Shown one piece after another: positions 1-8,932 of a stretch of 13,388 nt of DNA (positions within the stretch are counted from its first letter, which is position 1; every line of letters begins with the position of its first letter). The translations under genes and the position numbers were made by a program. The stretch lies in the NCBI RefSeq assembly GCF_000499385.1, contig NW_013654808.1:10001-23388 (forward strand), written 5' to 3'. The stretch is from Eimeria necatrix (taxonomy: Eukaryota; Apicomplexa; Conoidasida; Eucoccidiorida; Eimeriidae). The notes beneath the pieces were generated by a model. It was not told the origin of the DNA. It worked only from the letters and a program-made list of their open reading frames with translations, and did no database searches.

Positions 1-26
1 GGGCCCTCTGAGGGACTTCTTAGAGG

Positions 27-90
27 GTCTTTTTCATTTTTGTTTATTTTATAATTCTTAAAGAGTCTTTTTCATTTTTGTTTATTTTAT
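27..90. repeat. 26-bp direct repeat in AT-rich DNA
   Basis: Two identical 26-bp copies at about 27-52 and 65-90 begin GTCTTTTTCATTTTTG and end in TTTATTTTAT, separated by 12 bases. Both are preceded by a similar AGAG-type flank. The stretch 1-144 has no convincing coding content. It is AT-rich apart from the GGGCCC at its first bases. It could be 3' flanking DNA of a gene lying to the left, but nothing visible settles that. Confidence 0.8.
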
Positions 91-144
91 TTATGCCAAT
101 CTGTATCTCCACTTCGAATTTAATCATTTAGCAGCAAATCCACG

Positions 145-345
145 CAGTTCAGGGGGCCCCTGGGGGACCCCTGGGGGGCCCCTGGGGGGCCCCTGGGGGG
201 CCCCTGGGGGACCCCTGGGGGGCCCCTGGGGGTCCCTGGGGGGCCCCTGGGGGGCCCCTGGGGAGCCCCTGGGGGGCCTCCCAGGAGGGCCCCGGGGGGC
301 CCCCAAGGGCCTGTGGGCACTTGGGGGCCCCCCGGGGCCCCCCAA
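145..345. repeat. GGGGCCCC tandem array, 10-11 bp period
   Basis: About 15-18 loosely tandem units of the type GGGGGCCCCT, with 10 and 11 base spacings mixed and point variants such as GGGGGACCCCT and GGGGGTCCCT. The unit is almost its own reverse complement, so both strands carry G-runs of 4-6. Long open frames exist on the minus strand across it (Gly/Pro-rich), but mixed 10/11-bp spacing is not codon-periodic. I treat the frames as repeat artefacts and the array as non-coding. Confidence 0.85.
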
Positions 346-391
346 GGGCCCGCAGTCCCCTGTAAAACCCCTTTTGTAACGAACAACAGAT

Positions 392-610
392 TGGGGGCCC
401 CCTAGGGGCCCCTAAGGGGCCCTCTAGGGGCCCCCTAGGGGGGCCCCCTAGGGGCCCCTAGAGGCCCTCATGGGGGCCCCCCGAGACTCTCCATAGGGGC
501 CCAATAGGGGCCCCCCTTAAGGGGCCCCTGTGGGGCCCCCAAAGGGTCTTCTGGGGGCCCCTCTGGGGCCCCCAAAGGGTCTTCTGGGGGCCCCTGTGGG
601 GCCCCCAATT
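392..610. repeat. Degenerate GGGGCCCC array downstream of the minus-strand gene
   Basis: Irregular blocks of GGGGCCCC joined by TA, TTAA, TGT and AAAGGGTCTTCT spacers. A spacer-plus-block unit of about 33 bp around 529-600 is repeated twice (CCCCCAAAGGGTCTTCTGGG). It lies just 3' of the stop codon of the minus-strand gene (622), so it may be transcribed as its 3' UTR. No gene is supported here. Confidence 0.75.
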
Positions 611-621
611 AGTTTTTGCTG

Positions 622-734
622 CTACAAATCAATACCCTCTTCAAAAGGAGTTGTGGGGTCGTCTTTTATGTCCATTGCCTGCATGCGGCCTGAAAGCCCC
701 GTAACAACATTACTCAAAATCTGCTGCTCCTCAT

Positions 735-791
<57 letters not shown>

Positions 792-901
792 GGGCTGCTG
801 CTGGGGCTGCTGCTGGGGCTGCTGCTGCTGCGGCTGGGGTCTCTTCGTCCGCTGCTGCTGGGGCCGCTGCTGCTGCTGCTGCTGGGGCTGCTGCTGCTGG
901 G

Positions 902-936
<35 letters not shown>

Positions 937-1085
937 GGGAGGCGCTGCTGGGGGCCCACAGAGTTCTTCAGGGGCCCCCAGGGCCCTCATTTTGTTTCTT
1001 ATTTGCTGCAGCCGCTCTTCTTTCTTAGCGAGGGCCAAAATGTTTTCAGCAATAGCTTCCACAAGTTCAGGGTCCTTGCCCTCCT

Positions 1086-1124
<39 letters not shown>

Positions 1125-1264
1125 GCAGCAGCAGCAGCAGCAGCAAGCACGCAGGGTTGCGTGTGTCTCAGCGCACCTGCGCGTGCTGCTGCTGCTTCGG
1201 GAAAGAAGACGCAGCAGCAGCGGCAGCAGCAACACCAGCAGCCGCAATACCAGCAGCAGCACCT

Positions 1265-1301
<37 letters not shown>

Positions 1302-2100
1302 GAATCTTACGGGATCGAACTCCTTAATCTCCTTATTCGACCGCTCTGCAACGCAGGCCACAACAAAGCAGCAAAACTCCACAAATATAAACCAAATCCA
1401 GGGGCCCCTGGGGGCCCCTGGGGGCCCCTGGGGGCCCCTGGGGGCCCCTGGGGGCCCCTGGGGGCCCCTGGGGGAACCTGGGGGCCCCTGGTGGCCCCTG
1501 GGGGCCCCTGGGGGGCCCCCAAAGTCTGTTAGGGTTTATTAGGAAGTGCATTAGAGCCCCCTTCGGCCAGTTCTGGTCCCTATGGGGGCCCCCAGGGGCC
1601 CCCCAGGGGGGCCCCCAAGGGGGCCCCCCAGCAGCACTGTTGCTGCTGCCCTGGGGGCCCCCAGGGCCTCCCTAATTCCCGCTGCTGCTGCTGCGCTGGG
1701 GCCCCCAAGGGGCCCCCTTTAGCCTTGTGCGTTGCTGCTGCTTCGGGGGCCCCCAGGCTGCAGCTGCTGCTGCTGCAGGGGGCCCCCGGGGGGCTGGGGG
1801 CCCCTCGGGGGCCCCCAGCCCCTAGGGGTTGGGGGCCCCTGGGGCCTGGGGGCCCCCTTATCCCCCCAGGCCTGGCGGGGGCCCCCGGGGCCCCCCTGGG
1901 GGCCCCCGGGGGCCCCCGGGGGCCCCCGGGGGCCCCCCGGGCCGCGGGAGTCGCGGCGACTCACTCAAATGGACTATTGCGTTTTGAATCTCCTTTGCTG
2001 CGTCCTCGAGAAGCCCCAAGTCGTCCGGAAGCTGCTGCCTGAGTCCGAGGCTGATTGCTGCAGCCTTGTGGGCCCTGCTGGGGTGTATGTACACCTCCAT
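622..2100 (-). CDS. Small coiled-coil-like, Ala-rich hypothetical protein (3 exons, minus strand)
   Basis: The model is join of complement 2100-1965, 1345-1311 and 1083-622, giving 210 residues. Seen: donor GTGAGT at 1964 and acceptor GCAG ending at 1346 (phase 1), donor GTAAGA at 1310 and acceptor CTGCAG ending at 1084 (phase 0); all phases agree. Residues about 22-94 are charged and helical, with a segment reading HLKRSNKEIKEFDPEGK across both junctions, then ENILALAKKEERLQQIRNK. Residues about 103-173 are mostly Ala with Pro, encoded by CAG-type repeat. The acidic tail, 174-210, ends FEEGIDL. I do not recognise the family; the helical part suggests a short coiled-coil protein. The start is doubtful: ATG 2100 lies in a dispersed palindromic repeat also found at 9808-9851, so the true first exon may be upstream, with an acceptor near 2061. 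The gene is divergent from the RMC1 gene. Confidence 0.7.
1086..1300. repeat. CAG-rich repeat block, intron 2 of the minus-strand gene
   Basis: CAG runs at about 1086-1145 and 1266-1300 flank a mixed segment with interrupted CAG (GCAGCAGCGGCAGCAGC). On the transcribed minus strand these are CTG runs, and one of them directly abuts the acceptor CTGCAG at 1084. All three frames stay open here, which produces spurious Gln, Cys, Leu and Ser runs. The strong GTAAGA donor at 1310 argues that the block is spliced out. Confidence 0.75.
1401..1510. repeat. Perfect-register 10-bp GGGGCCCCTG array
   Basis: Eleven consecutive 10-bp units of GGGGCCCCTG are visible. Two variants carry GGGGAACCTG (1471-1480) and GTGGCCCCTG (1491-1500). 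The array sits in the inferred intron 1 (1346-1964) of the minus-strand gene. A period of 10 is not codon-compatible, so the Gly/Pro frames across it are not taken as protein. Confidence 0.92.
1575..1950. repeat. Degenerate GGGGGCCCC repeat region with CTG islands
   Basis: Dense GGGGGCCCC blocks interrupted by short CTG clusters (about 1630-1645, 1681-1695, 1733-1742 and 1758-1778). It is more degenerate than the 1401-1510 array but of the same family. It lies in the inferred intron 1 of the minus-strand gene and ends about 15 bases before its GTGAGT donor. No separate gene is supported. Confidence 0.8.
2058..2098 (-). repeat. Dispersed palindromic element, copy 1, overlapping the minus-strand gene start
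   Basis: Read on the minus strand, this 41-bp segment matches 9808-9851 over most of its length, with a palindrome at 2082-2095 and a terminal CTGCAG. It overlaps the putative first codons of the minus-strand gene (ATG at 2100). Either those codons arose from the repeat, or the CTGCAG end is the acceptor of an upstream intron. Confidence 0.7.
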
Positions 2101-3005
2101 TGGGGTGGGGGGGGAGGGGGGGCCCCGCGGCGCGGGCGGGGCCGCGAAACGGCGGAAAGCAGCGGAAGGGAGCAGCAGCAGGGGCCCCCTGCTGCTGAAA
2201 TTGAATAAAATGAAATAAATAAATATATTTGAAGAGGATCTTCGAAGGTTATTGGGCGGATCCTTGCGCGCGCGGCGGTCCCGCGCGCGCCGCGGCGGAG
2301 CGGCAGCCGCAGCAGCTGGGGAATTTCCGGGATTTCGCTTCTAAAGGACTTTTGTTTGCGTGTTTCTTCGAAATTAAAAGAAAGAAACAAACTTAAACGG
2401 ATTAAAAGGACCTTTTGGCGGCGGATCTCGGCGGGTTGCCGCTGACGACGCGCGCGCCTTCTGGGGTGTATAGACAGCTGCAGCGCCGGATCGCGGGTTC
2501 GCGTTTCCGCATTTTCTGCTGCTGTCCACTTCATTTTTCCCGCGCTTTTATTCTTAAATTAAACATTTGACAATTTCTTTTCATTTGGCGCCTGGGGTGC
2601 CTCGGTTTCCCGCCGCTTTCCCCCTTTTGGCTCCGCTTTCCACTCCGCTGCTCGCGCCGCCACGCAGCCGCTGGGGGCCCCCCGCCGCTCTTTTCTCCGC
2701 TTTTTCCGCTAAATGAGTCCCTGCAAGTCAACTGCAGCAGCAGAAGGCCCCAATTAGCGAAGTCCCGCGTGAGTTCGGGCCTGCGAGCTGCTGCAGCCTG
2801 TCCAGCCGCCCGCCTGCTGCTGCTGCTGCTCCCCAGACCTCCCTGCAGCAGCAGCCGCTGCTGCTGCAGCAGCCGCTGCTGCAGCAGCAGCCGCTGCTGC
2901 AGCAGCAGCACTGCATGCGCCGGGGGCCCCAGGGGCCCCACACCCCCTCACTGCCTGTGAGCTGCCTGCAGGCCCCTCCGTCGCCGCGTCAGGGGGCCCC
3001 CCACA
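2101..3005. promoter_or_regulatory. Divergent intergenic region, probable promoters of both flanking genes
   Basis: This 905-bp gap separates a minus-strand start (2100) from a plus-strand start (3006). It holds a GGGGTGGGGG stretch (about 2101-2120), an AT-rich patch (2200-2230), a GC-rich CGCG segment with inverted CGCGCGCG elements (about 2265-2310), a mixed AT/GC stretch without repeats (2320-2700), and interrupted CTG/CAG clusters (about 2815-2912). A TGCATGC at 2912-2918 lies about 90 bp before the plus-strand start; TGCATGCA-like sites are known targets of apicomplexan AP2 regulators. The minus-strand open frames here do not look like protein. Promoter function is inferred only from the divergent arrangement. 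Confidence 0.4.
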
Positions 3006-3669
3006 ATGCAGGAGTGCCCCCAGGGCCCCCAGGGCCCCCAGGGCCCCCAGGGGCCCCAGGGCCCGGCGCAGCCCCCCGCGGGGGCCCCCCAGGCCCCTCA
3101 GGAGCCCCAGGGGCCCCCGGGGCCCCCCGGGGGCCCCCCGGGGCCCCCCGGGGGCCCCCCGGGGCCCCCGGGGGGGCTGGGGGGCCCCCAGGGGCCCCTG
3201 ACCGAGGGGGAACACAGCTACTACTCCGGGGAGTCCGTCTGTTTCGTGGAAAGTTGTCTTTTGAGTTTTAATTCTCGAGAAACTTTGGCAGTTTTTTATG
3301 ACTCTTTGCACGGCCGAGTCGTGCAGCAGCAAAAGGACCTTTTGACCATCCACGACTGCCAGCAGCAGCACCCCAAGCTGCAGCGCCAGTACCCTCTCAG
3401 GTCCGCCGCCCCGCCCTCCAGGGGGGCCCCCGGGGGCCCCCAGGGGCCCCCCGGGGGCCCCAGGGGGCCCCAGGGGGCCCCAGGGGGCCCCGGGGGGCCC
3501 CGGGGGGCCCCGGGGGGCCCCGGGGGTCCCCGGGGGGCCCCGGGGGGCCCCCGGGGGCCCCCGGGGGAGCCCAGGAGGCCCCAGGGGGCCCCTGCTGCTG
3601 CTGCAGCTGTTTCGCAAGGCTGCTTGAATGTGCGCGGCAGCTAGTATAGCCTGCATGCGCGGCTCACTA

Positions 3670-3722
<53 letters not shown>

Positions 3723-4016
3723 AGGTTTATGAAGCCGAAGTGCATGCTGATGTCCTTTTCCCCCTGCGGGCAGTACCTGCTGTACGTAACAGCCCCAGCA
3801 GGGGACAGCAGCAGCCCGGGGGGGCCCCCCGGGGGCCCCCCGGGGGCCCCCGAAGCCGCGGAAGCAGCAGCAGGGGCCCCCTGCTGCAGCAAACAAGAAG
3901 TGGGAATTGTGGATGTCTTTGGACAAGAATGTTTGACCACTTATGTGCCTCTTAGAGGAGAGTCTGTTTGCGAAGAGCTGCCGGGGGTGCTGCAGGCCTT
4001 TTGGGCCCCCGCGCCG

Positions 4017-4065
<49 letters not shown>

Positions 4066-4176
4066 CGCTGGTCGTTGTGATCACCCAGAAGAGCATTGAG
4101 CTGTTCAAAGTGAGCTGCAGCAGTTAGAAGCAGCAGCAGCCGCTAGCTGCACGCTCCTCTGGCCTCGCCCCAACCC

Positions 4177-4242
<66 letters not shown>

Positions 4243-4381
4243 AGTTTATGCACAGCGGACGGACTCTGCATGCAGTAAAGAAAGTGGCTCAAGTGTCTCT
4301 TTTGGCTTGGGTCTCTTCGCCGCCGCCTCGCCCCAGGGTCTCAGCAGCGCTGCCCAGCAGCAGCAGCAGCAGCAGCAGCAC

Positions 4382-4419
<38 letters not shown>

Positions 4420-5906
4420 CAGCAGCGCTTGCTGCTGCTGCAGCTGCTCCCGTGGTGTTCGTGGTGGCCGTGGGACAGCGGACGCTGCAGCCATTCCTCT
4501 TAGAGCCCCGCACTTTGGCAAGCCCTAAACCCTAAACCCTAGCTACTCTCCAAACCCTAAACCCTAGCTCCAAACCCTAAACCCTAGCCTAAACCCTAAA
4601 CCCTAAACCCTAAACCCTAGCTAGCCTCCAAACCCTAAACCCTAGCTAGCCTCCAAACCCTAAACCCTAGCTAGCCTCCAATCCCTAAACCCTAACTAAT
4701 TCTGAATCCCTCAGTTTTATGAGAATTAAGTTCCAACGCCGCCGCCCTAAACCCTAAGTCCTAAACCCTAAACCCTAAACCCTAAACCCGGAGTCCCAGA
4801 CCGTGTTGACTGCCTGGATCAGAGGCGAACCCCGTTGCGTGTGCTGCTGCTGCTGCTGCTGCTGCTCCCGCTGCTGCACTTGCTGCTGCTGCTGCTCCGC
4901 TGCTGCACTTGCTGCTGCTGCTGCTCCCGCTGCTGCACTTGCTGCTGCTGCTGCTCCCGCTGCTGCACCTGCTGCTGCTGCTGCTCCGCTGCTGCACTTG
5001 CTGCTGCTGCTGCTCCGCTGCTGCACTTGCCGCTGCTGCTGCTGCTGCTGCTGCTGCTGCAGAGCCTGCTGCGTCTGGCGAAGATCGAGTTGAGTCTGCC
5101 GCTGTGGCAGCCGCTGCAGCAGCAGCACGTGAGTTTGCTGCTGCTGCACGGCAGCACTTACTGCGTGCATGCAGACGCCCACGCAGCCCGCATTTCCCTC
5201 AGGGCCATTACGGGGCCCCCGCAGCCCGACACAGTCCTCGACGCCCTCGCCCCGGGCAAGTCGAGGGTTTAGGGTTTAGGGTTTAGGGTTTAGGGTTTAG
5301 GGTTTAGGGTTTGGGGTTTGGGGTTTAGGGTTTGGGGCGTGAGAGGGCTTTTGGGGGTTCGCGGCTGGAGAAGCTCTTCAGGGGCTGCGGGGGTTTGCGG
5401 AAGGCGTGGAGGGGTTAGGAGGCGGCTCTAGGGTTTAGGGTTTAGGGTTTAGGGTTTAGGGTTTAGGGTTTGCGCGCAGGAGAACTGCAGCTGCTGGCCC
5501 TGGACAACTTAGTGGTGGTTTACCACACTGGCCTGGACTCTGTATTTCTATATGATGTTTGCCGGCCCTTAGTTGCTGCTGCTGACTGCAGCGGGGAGTG
5601 TGGGGGCCCCCCTGGGGGCCCCCCGGGGGGCCCCCCCGGGGGGGCCCCCGGGGGCCCCCTGCTGCGGGGCAAAGCCCGCGGGGGGGCCCCCAAAGCCGAC
5701 TGCAGCAAAGGGGTCAGGGCCCTGACCCCTTTGGTGAAAGGGACCAGCTTAGCTTTGCAAAAAAGTCCTTCTTTTTGGTCCAGAAGTTTGTTGGAAGCAG
5801 CAGCAGCAGCAGCAGCAGCAGCAGATAATGAAGGAGACAAAGAGACAGAAAAAAAGAGCTCCAAGGAGACTCTCCAGGACGTCGAGCTGCACGCACCCAA
5901 CCTAGG

Positions 5907-5951
<45 letters not shown>

Positions 5952-6236
5952 CAGCAGCAGCAGCAACTGCTGCTGCTGCTGCTGCTGCACATGCAGTGCA
6001 GCGGCAGCAACAGCAGCACCAGCACCTGCACTCGACCAGCAGCACATGCAGCAGCAGCTCATGCAGTGCAGCAGCAGCAGCAGCACGAGCAGCGCAGCAG
6101 CAGCAGCAGCAGCAGCAGCAGCGCAGCAGCAGCAGCAGCAGCAGGGGGTGGAGAGCCTGGGGTCGTTGAATGGCGCTCGAAGCCCTGGTTTGAACTGGAC
6201 GAATTTAATTGATTTTAATTAATTAAATTAATTAAT

Positions 6237-6291
<55 letters not shown>

Positions 6292-6426
6292 TTTTTTCAG
6301 AAACTTCCCTCTTTGTTTCTCCCGACTGCGTCATCGACTTCGACGGCGGCGCCGTTTACCGCCTGGCGCTGAACACCAGCGCGTTGATGCACCGGCTGCT
6401 GCGGGAGCGGCAGTCTTTGGTGAAAA

Positions 6427-6459
<33 letters not shown>

Positions 6460-6591
6460 AAATAAATAAATAATTAAATTAATTAATTAATTAATTAATT
6501 AATTATATTTATTTGTTTAGTTGTTTACCTTTCGTTTGCTGCTGCCGCTGCGCTGCGCAAATCCCGAAAAAATCGACTGAAACCCGCACAA

Positions 6592-6661
<70 letters not shown>

Positions 6662-6844
6662 CAGTGTGCTGCTGTGGAGGTGCTGCAGAACCGCTCGAAC
6701 TGCAAGGACCTGGTGCTGCGGCTGACGGCGCATGCGCTGCGGCTGGAGACGCCGCTGCTGCTGCTGCAGCCGCTGCTGCTGCTGCTCAACAGCAAATACA
6801 GAAGCGCCATAGAACAAGTGCCCCTCTCCCTTCTAGCAGCAAAC

Positions 6845-6890
<46 letters not shown>

Positions 6891-6967
6891 GAGGCGATGC
6901 CGCTGCCGCTGCAGCCACGGGGGCGCTCGCCGCTGCGAGCAGCAAGCCGCCCGCCGCGTCAGACCCC

Positions 6968-7014
<47 letters not shown>

Positions 7015-7451
7015 TCCTGGAGGGCGCGCCACAATTCCTTTGGAGCTGCTGCTGCAGTCCATTGGAGAACAGACTGTCGTTACAGAAAGGGATATGGTGT
7101 TGGATGTCTTTTATCCTTTTCTGCAGCAAGTACAAATCAATTAATTAATTAATTAATTAATTATTATTTAATTAATTAGTTAATTAATTAATTAGGTTGA
7201 TTAATTACTTAATTAATTAAGTTAATTAACAAATTAATTATTTATTTAATCTAATTAATTAATTAACTAATTAATTAATTATTCATTTAATCTAATTATT
7301 TATTTATTTATTTATTTATTTAATCTAATTAATTAATTAATTAACTAATTAATTAATTGTTTATTGTTTATTTATTTAATTCTCTCCATGTGTCTCCAGT
7401 CTTTGTTTGGCTCTTTACCATTCCTCTTATTTTATTCTCGCCTTCCCCTGT

Positions 7452-7491
<40 letters not shown>

Positions 7492-8016
7492 AGCAATACG
7501 GCCTGCCCCCCAAGTCCCTGCTGCTTGACATTTGCTTCCCCGGCTTGCACAATCCAGAAGCAGCAACTCGAGAAGGTACCCGGGGGGCCCCCCAGGGGGG
7601 CCCCCAGGGGGGCCCCCAGGGGGGCCCCCAGGGGGGCCCCCAGGGGGGGCCCCCCGGGGGGCCCCCCGGGGGCCCCCATGAGGACCCCCTGGGGGGGCCC
7701 CCGGGGGGCCCCTGGGCTGCTGCAGGCCTGACGCTGCGCAGGGGCTGCAGCAGCAGCAGCAGCATGCCTTATATGCTGTCAGTGGCCATTGAGTATACTC
7801 GATCTCTTTTGCTGCTGCAGATATTTCCCCACAAGATCCTGCAGGCCTTTTTGTTTGATTGCTGCGCCTTTTTCAAGAGAGGCAAGGGTTTAGGGTTTAG
7901 GGTTTAGGGTTTAGGGTTTAGGGTTTGGGGCTGGGCGCTTGTTGAGCTGCGCAAAAGGCCTGCAGCAGACAGTCATATGGGCTGCCGCTGCTGCTGCTGC
8001 AGCAGCAAGGGAAGTG

Positions 8017-8049
<33 letters not shown>

Positions 8050-8329
8050 GCAGCAGGGCTTGTGGGTTTCTTCTGCTGCAGGGGATCTGCTGCGGCAGCT
8101 GCTGCAGTACCATTTGCTGCTGGACTCAGGGGACCTTTTGGAGCGTTTGTTTTTGGTGTGGCGGCAGCTGCGAGCAGCAGCAGCAACAGCAGCAGCAGCA
8201 GGAGCAGCAACAGCAGCAGCAGAAGCAGCAGCAGACGAAAGATGGGTCCGGCAAGCCTGCCTAGACGCTGCGCTGCGCCTTAGAGACTGGGGGACGATTG
8301 TCTCCATTCTCTTGTCTACAAAGCAGGTG

Positions 8330-8389
<60 letters not shown>

Positions 8390-8508
8390 GCTCTCCGTTT
8401 TTGCTGTTGCTGCTGCTAGGGCCCTCCTCAGCTCTTGGTATCTTTTGCTGCCTTCGTGCCCTCTCCGGCTGCTTGCAGCAGCCCATCCCCCTGCTGATGC
8501 TGCTGCTC

Positions 8509-8554
<46 letters not shown>

Positions 8555-8711
8555 AGCAAAAGGAAATCATACCGTTTCTGCGGCGCCACGGGGCCAGTGA
8601 CTTTCCGTTGAGTTCCATCTTGAAGCACATAGCAGCAGATGTGGAGGCGCAGCAGCAGCAGCCGGGGCTGCTGCAGCAGGTCATAGGGAGCATCAGGGCC
8701 TGGCAGAGCAG

Positions 8712-8747
<36 letters not shown>

Positions 8748-8890
8748 AGCAAGAGGCGCAGACGAGGCAGCAGCAGCAGCCCTCTGCCTCCCCCCCAACC
8801 TCCAAGACTGCGAGCCCTGGCTCCCGGGGGTCGCGGAGACGCAGCAGCAGCACGCAGCAGCAGCAGCAGCAGCAGCAGCAAGCCCCCGCA

Positions 8891-8932
<42 letters not shown>

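Larger units (their letters stand above)
4518..5062 (+). other. RMC1 intron 3: GC-AG intron with telomere-like and CTG minisatellite repeats
   Basis: The exon must end before the in-frame TAA at about 4530, and no GT occurs between the conserved LQPFLLEPRTL and that stop. The only sensible donor is TTG|GCAAGC (GC type). Joining to CTGCAG|AGCCTG at 5063 gives RTLSLLRLAKIELSLP, the same spacing as GTMSKLPKFEIELP in human RMC1. The content is CCCTAAA tracts at about 4522-4700 and 4745-4793, then a 29/30-bp CTG-rich minisatellite (4856-5035), then CTG units to the acceptor. Confidence 0.7.

Noticed and set aside
145..345. CRISPR array, or other bacterial repeat system
   Set aside because: Spacers are absent or repeated, the units are low complexity, and the window is clearly eukaryotic, with introns.
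120..386. Gly/Pro-rich open frames across the GGGGCCCC array
   Set aside because: Mixed 10/11-bp spacing is not codon-periodic, there is no non-repeat protein segment, and no splice support exists. They are open only because the repeat lacks stops.
530..1303. 257-codon plus-strand frame with long Ala and Ser runs
   Set aside because: It is antisense to the exon 3 frame of the minus-strand gene and consists almost only of repeat translation. The minus-strand frame has ordinary protein at both ends and phase-matched introns.
1974..2534. 186-codon minus-strand frame upstream of the left gene
   Set aside because: The translation is Arg-rich and reads like intergenic GC/AT sequence. Its frame differs from the exon ending at the GTGAGT donor, and that exon has better protein character.
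3006..3195. Collagen-like protein from the PQGPQG and GPPGG frames
   Set aside because: The repeats derive from GGGGCCCC DNA found in introns and intergenic DNA alike. In the RMC1 model they form only the first 60 or so residues, and strict Gly-X-Y periodicity is not kept.
2754..3926. 390-codon minus-strand frame opposite the RMC1 5' exons
   Set aside because: It is antisense to exons 1-2 of the RMC1 gene. Its length comes from GGGGCCCC and CAG repeats, which carry no stops on either strand.
4835..5060. Reading the CTG minisatellite as exon sequence joined to the RMC1 exon at 5063
   Set aside because: The units vary by one base (29/30 bp) and so break frame. The Leu/Cys-rich product is unlike the other homopolymers, and human RMC1 spacing requires a direct join from 4517 to 5063.
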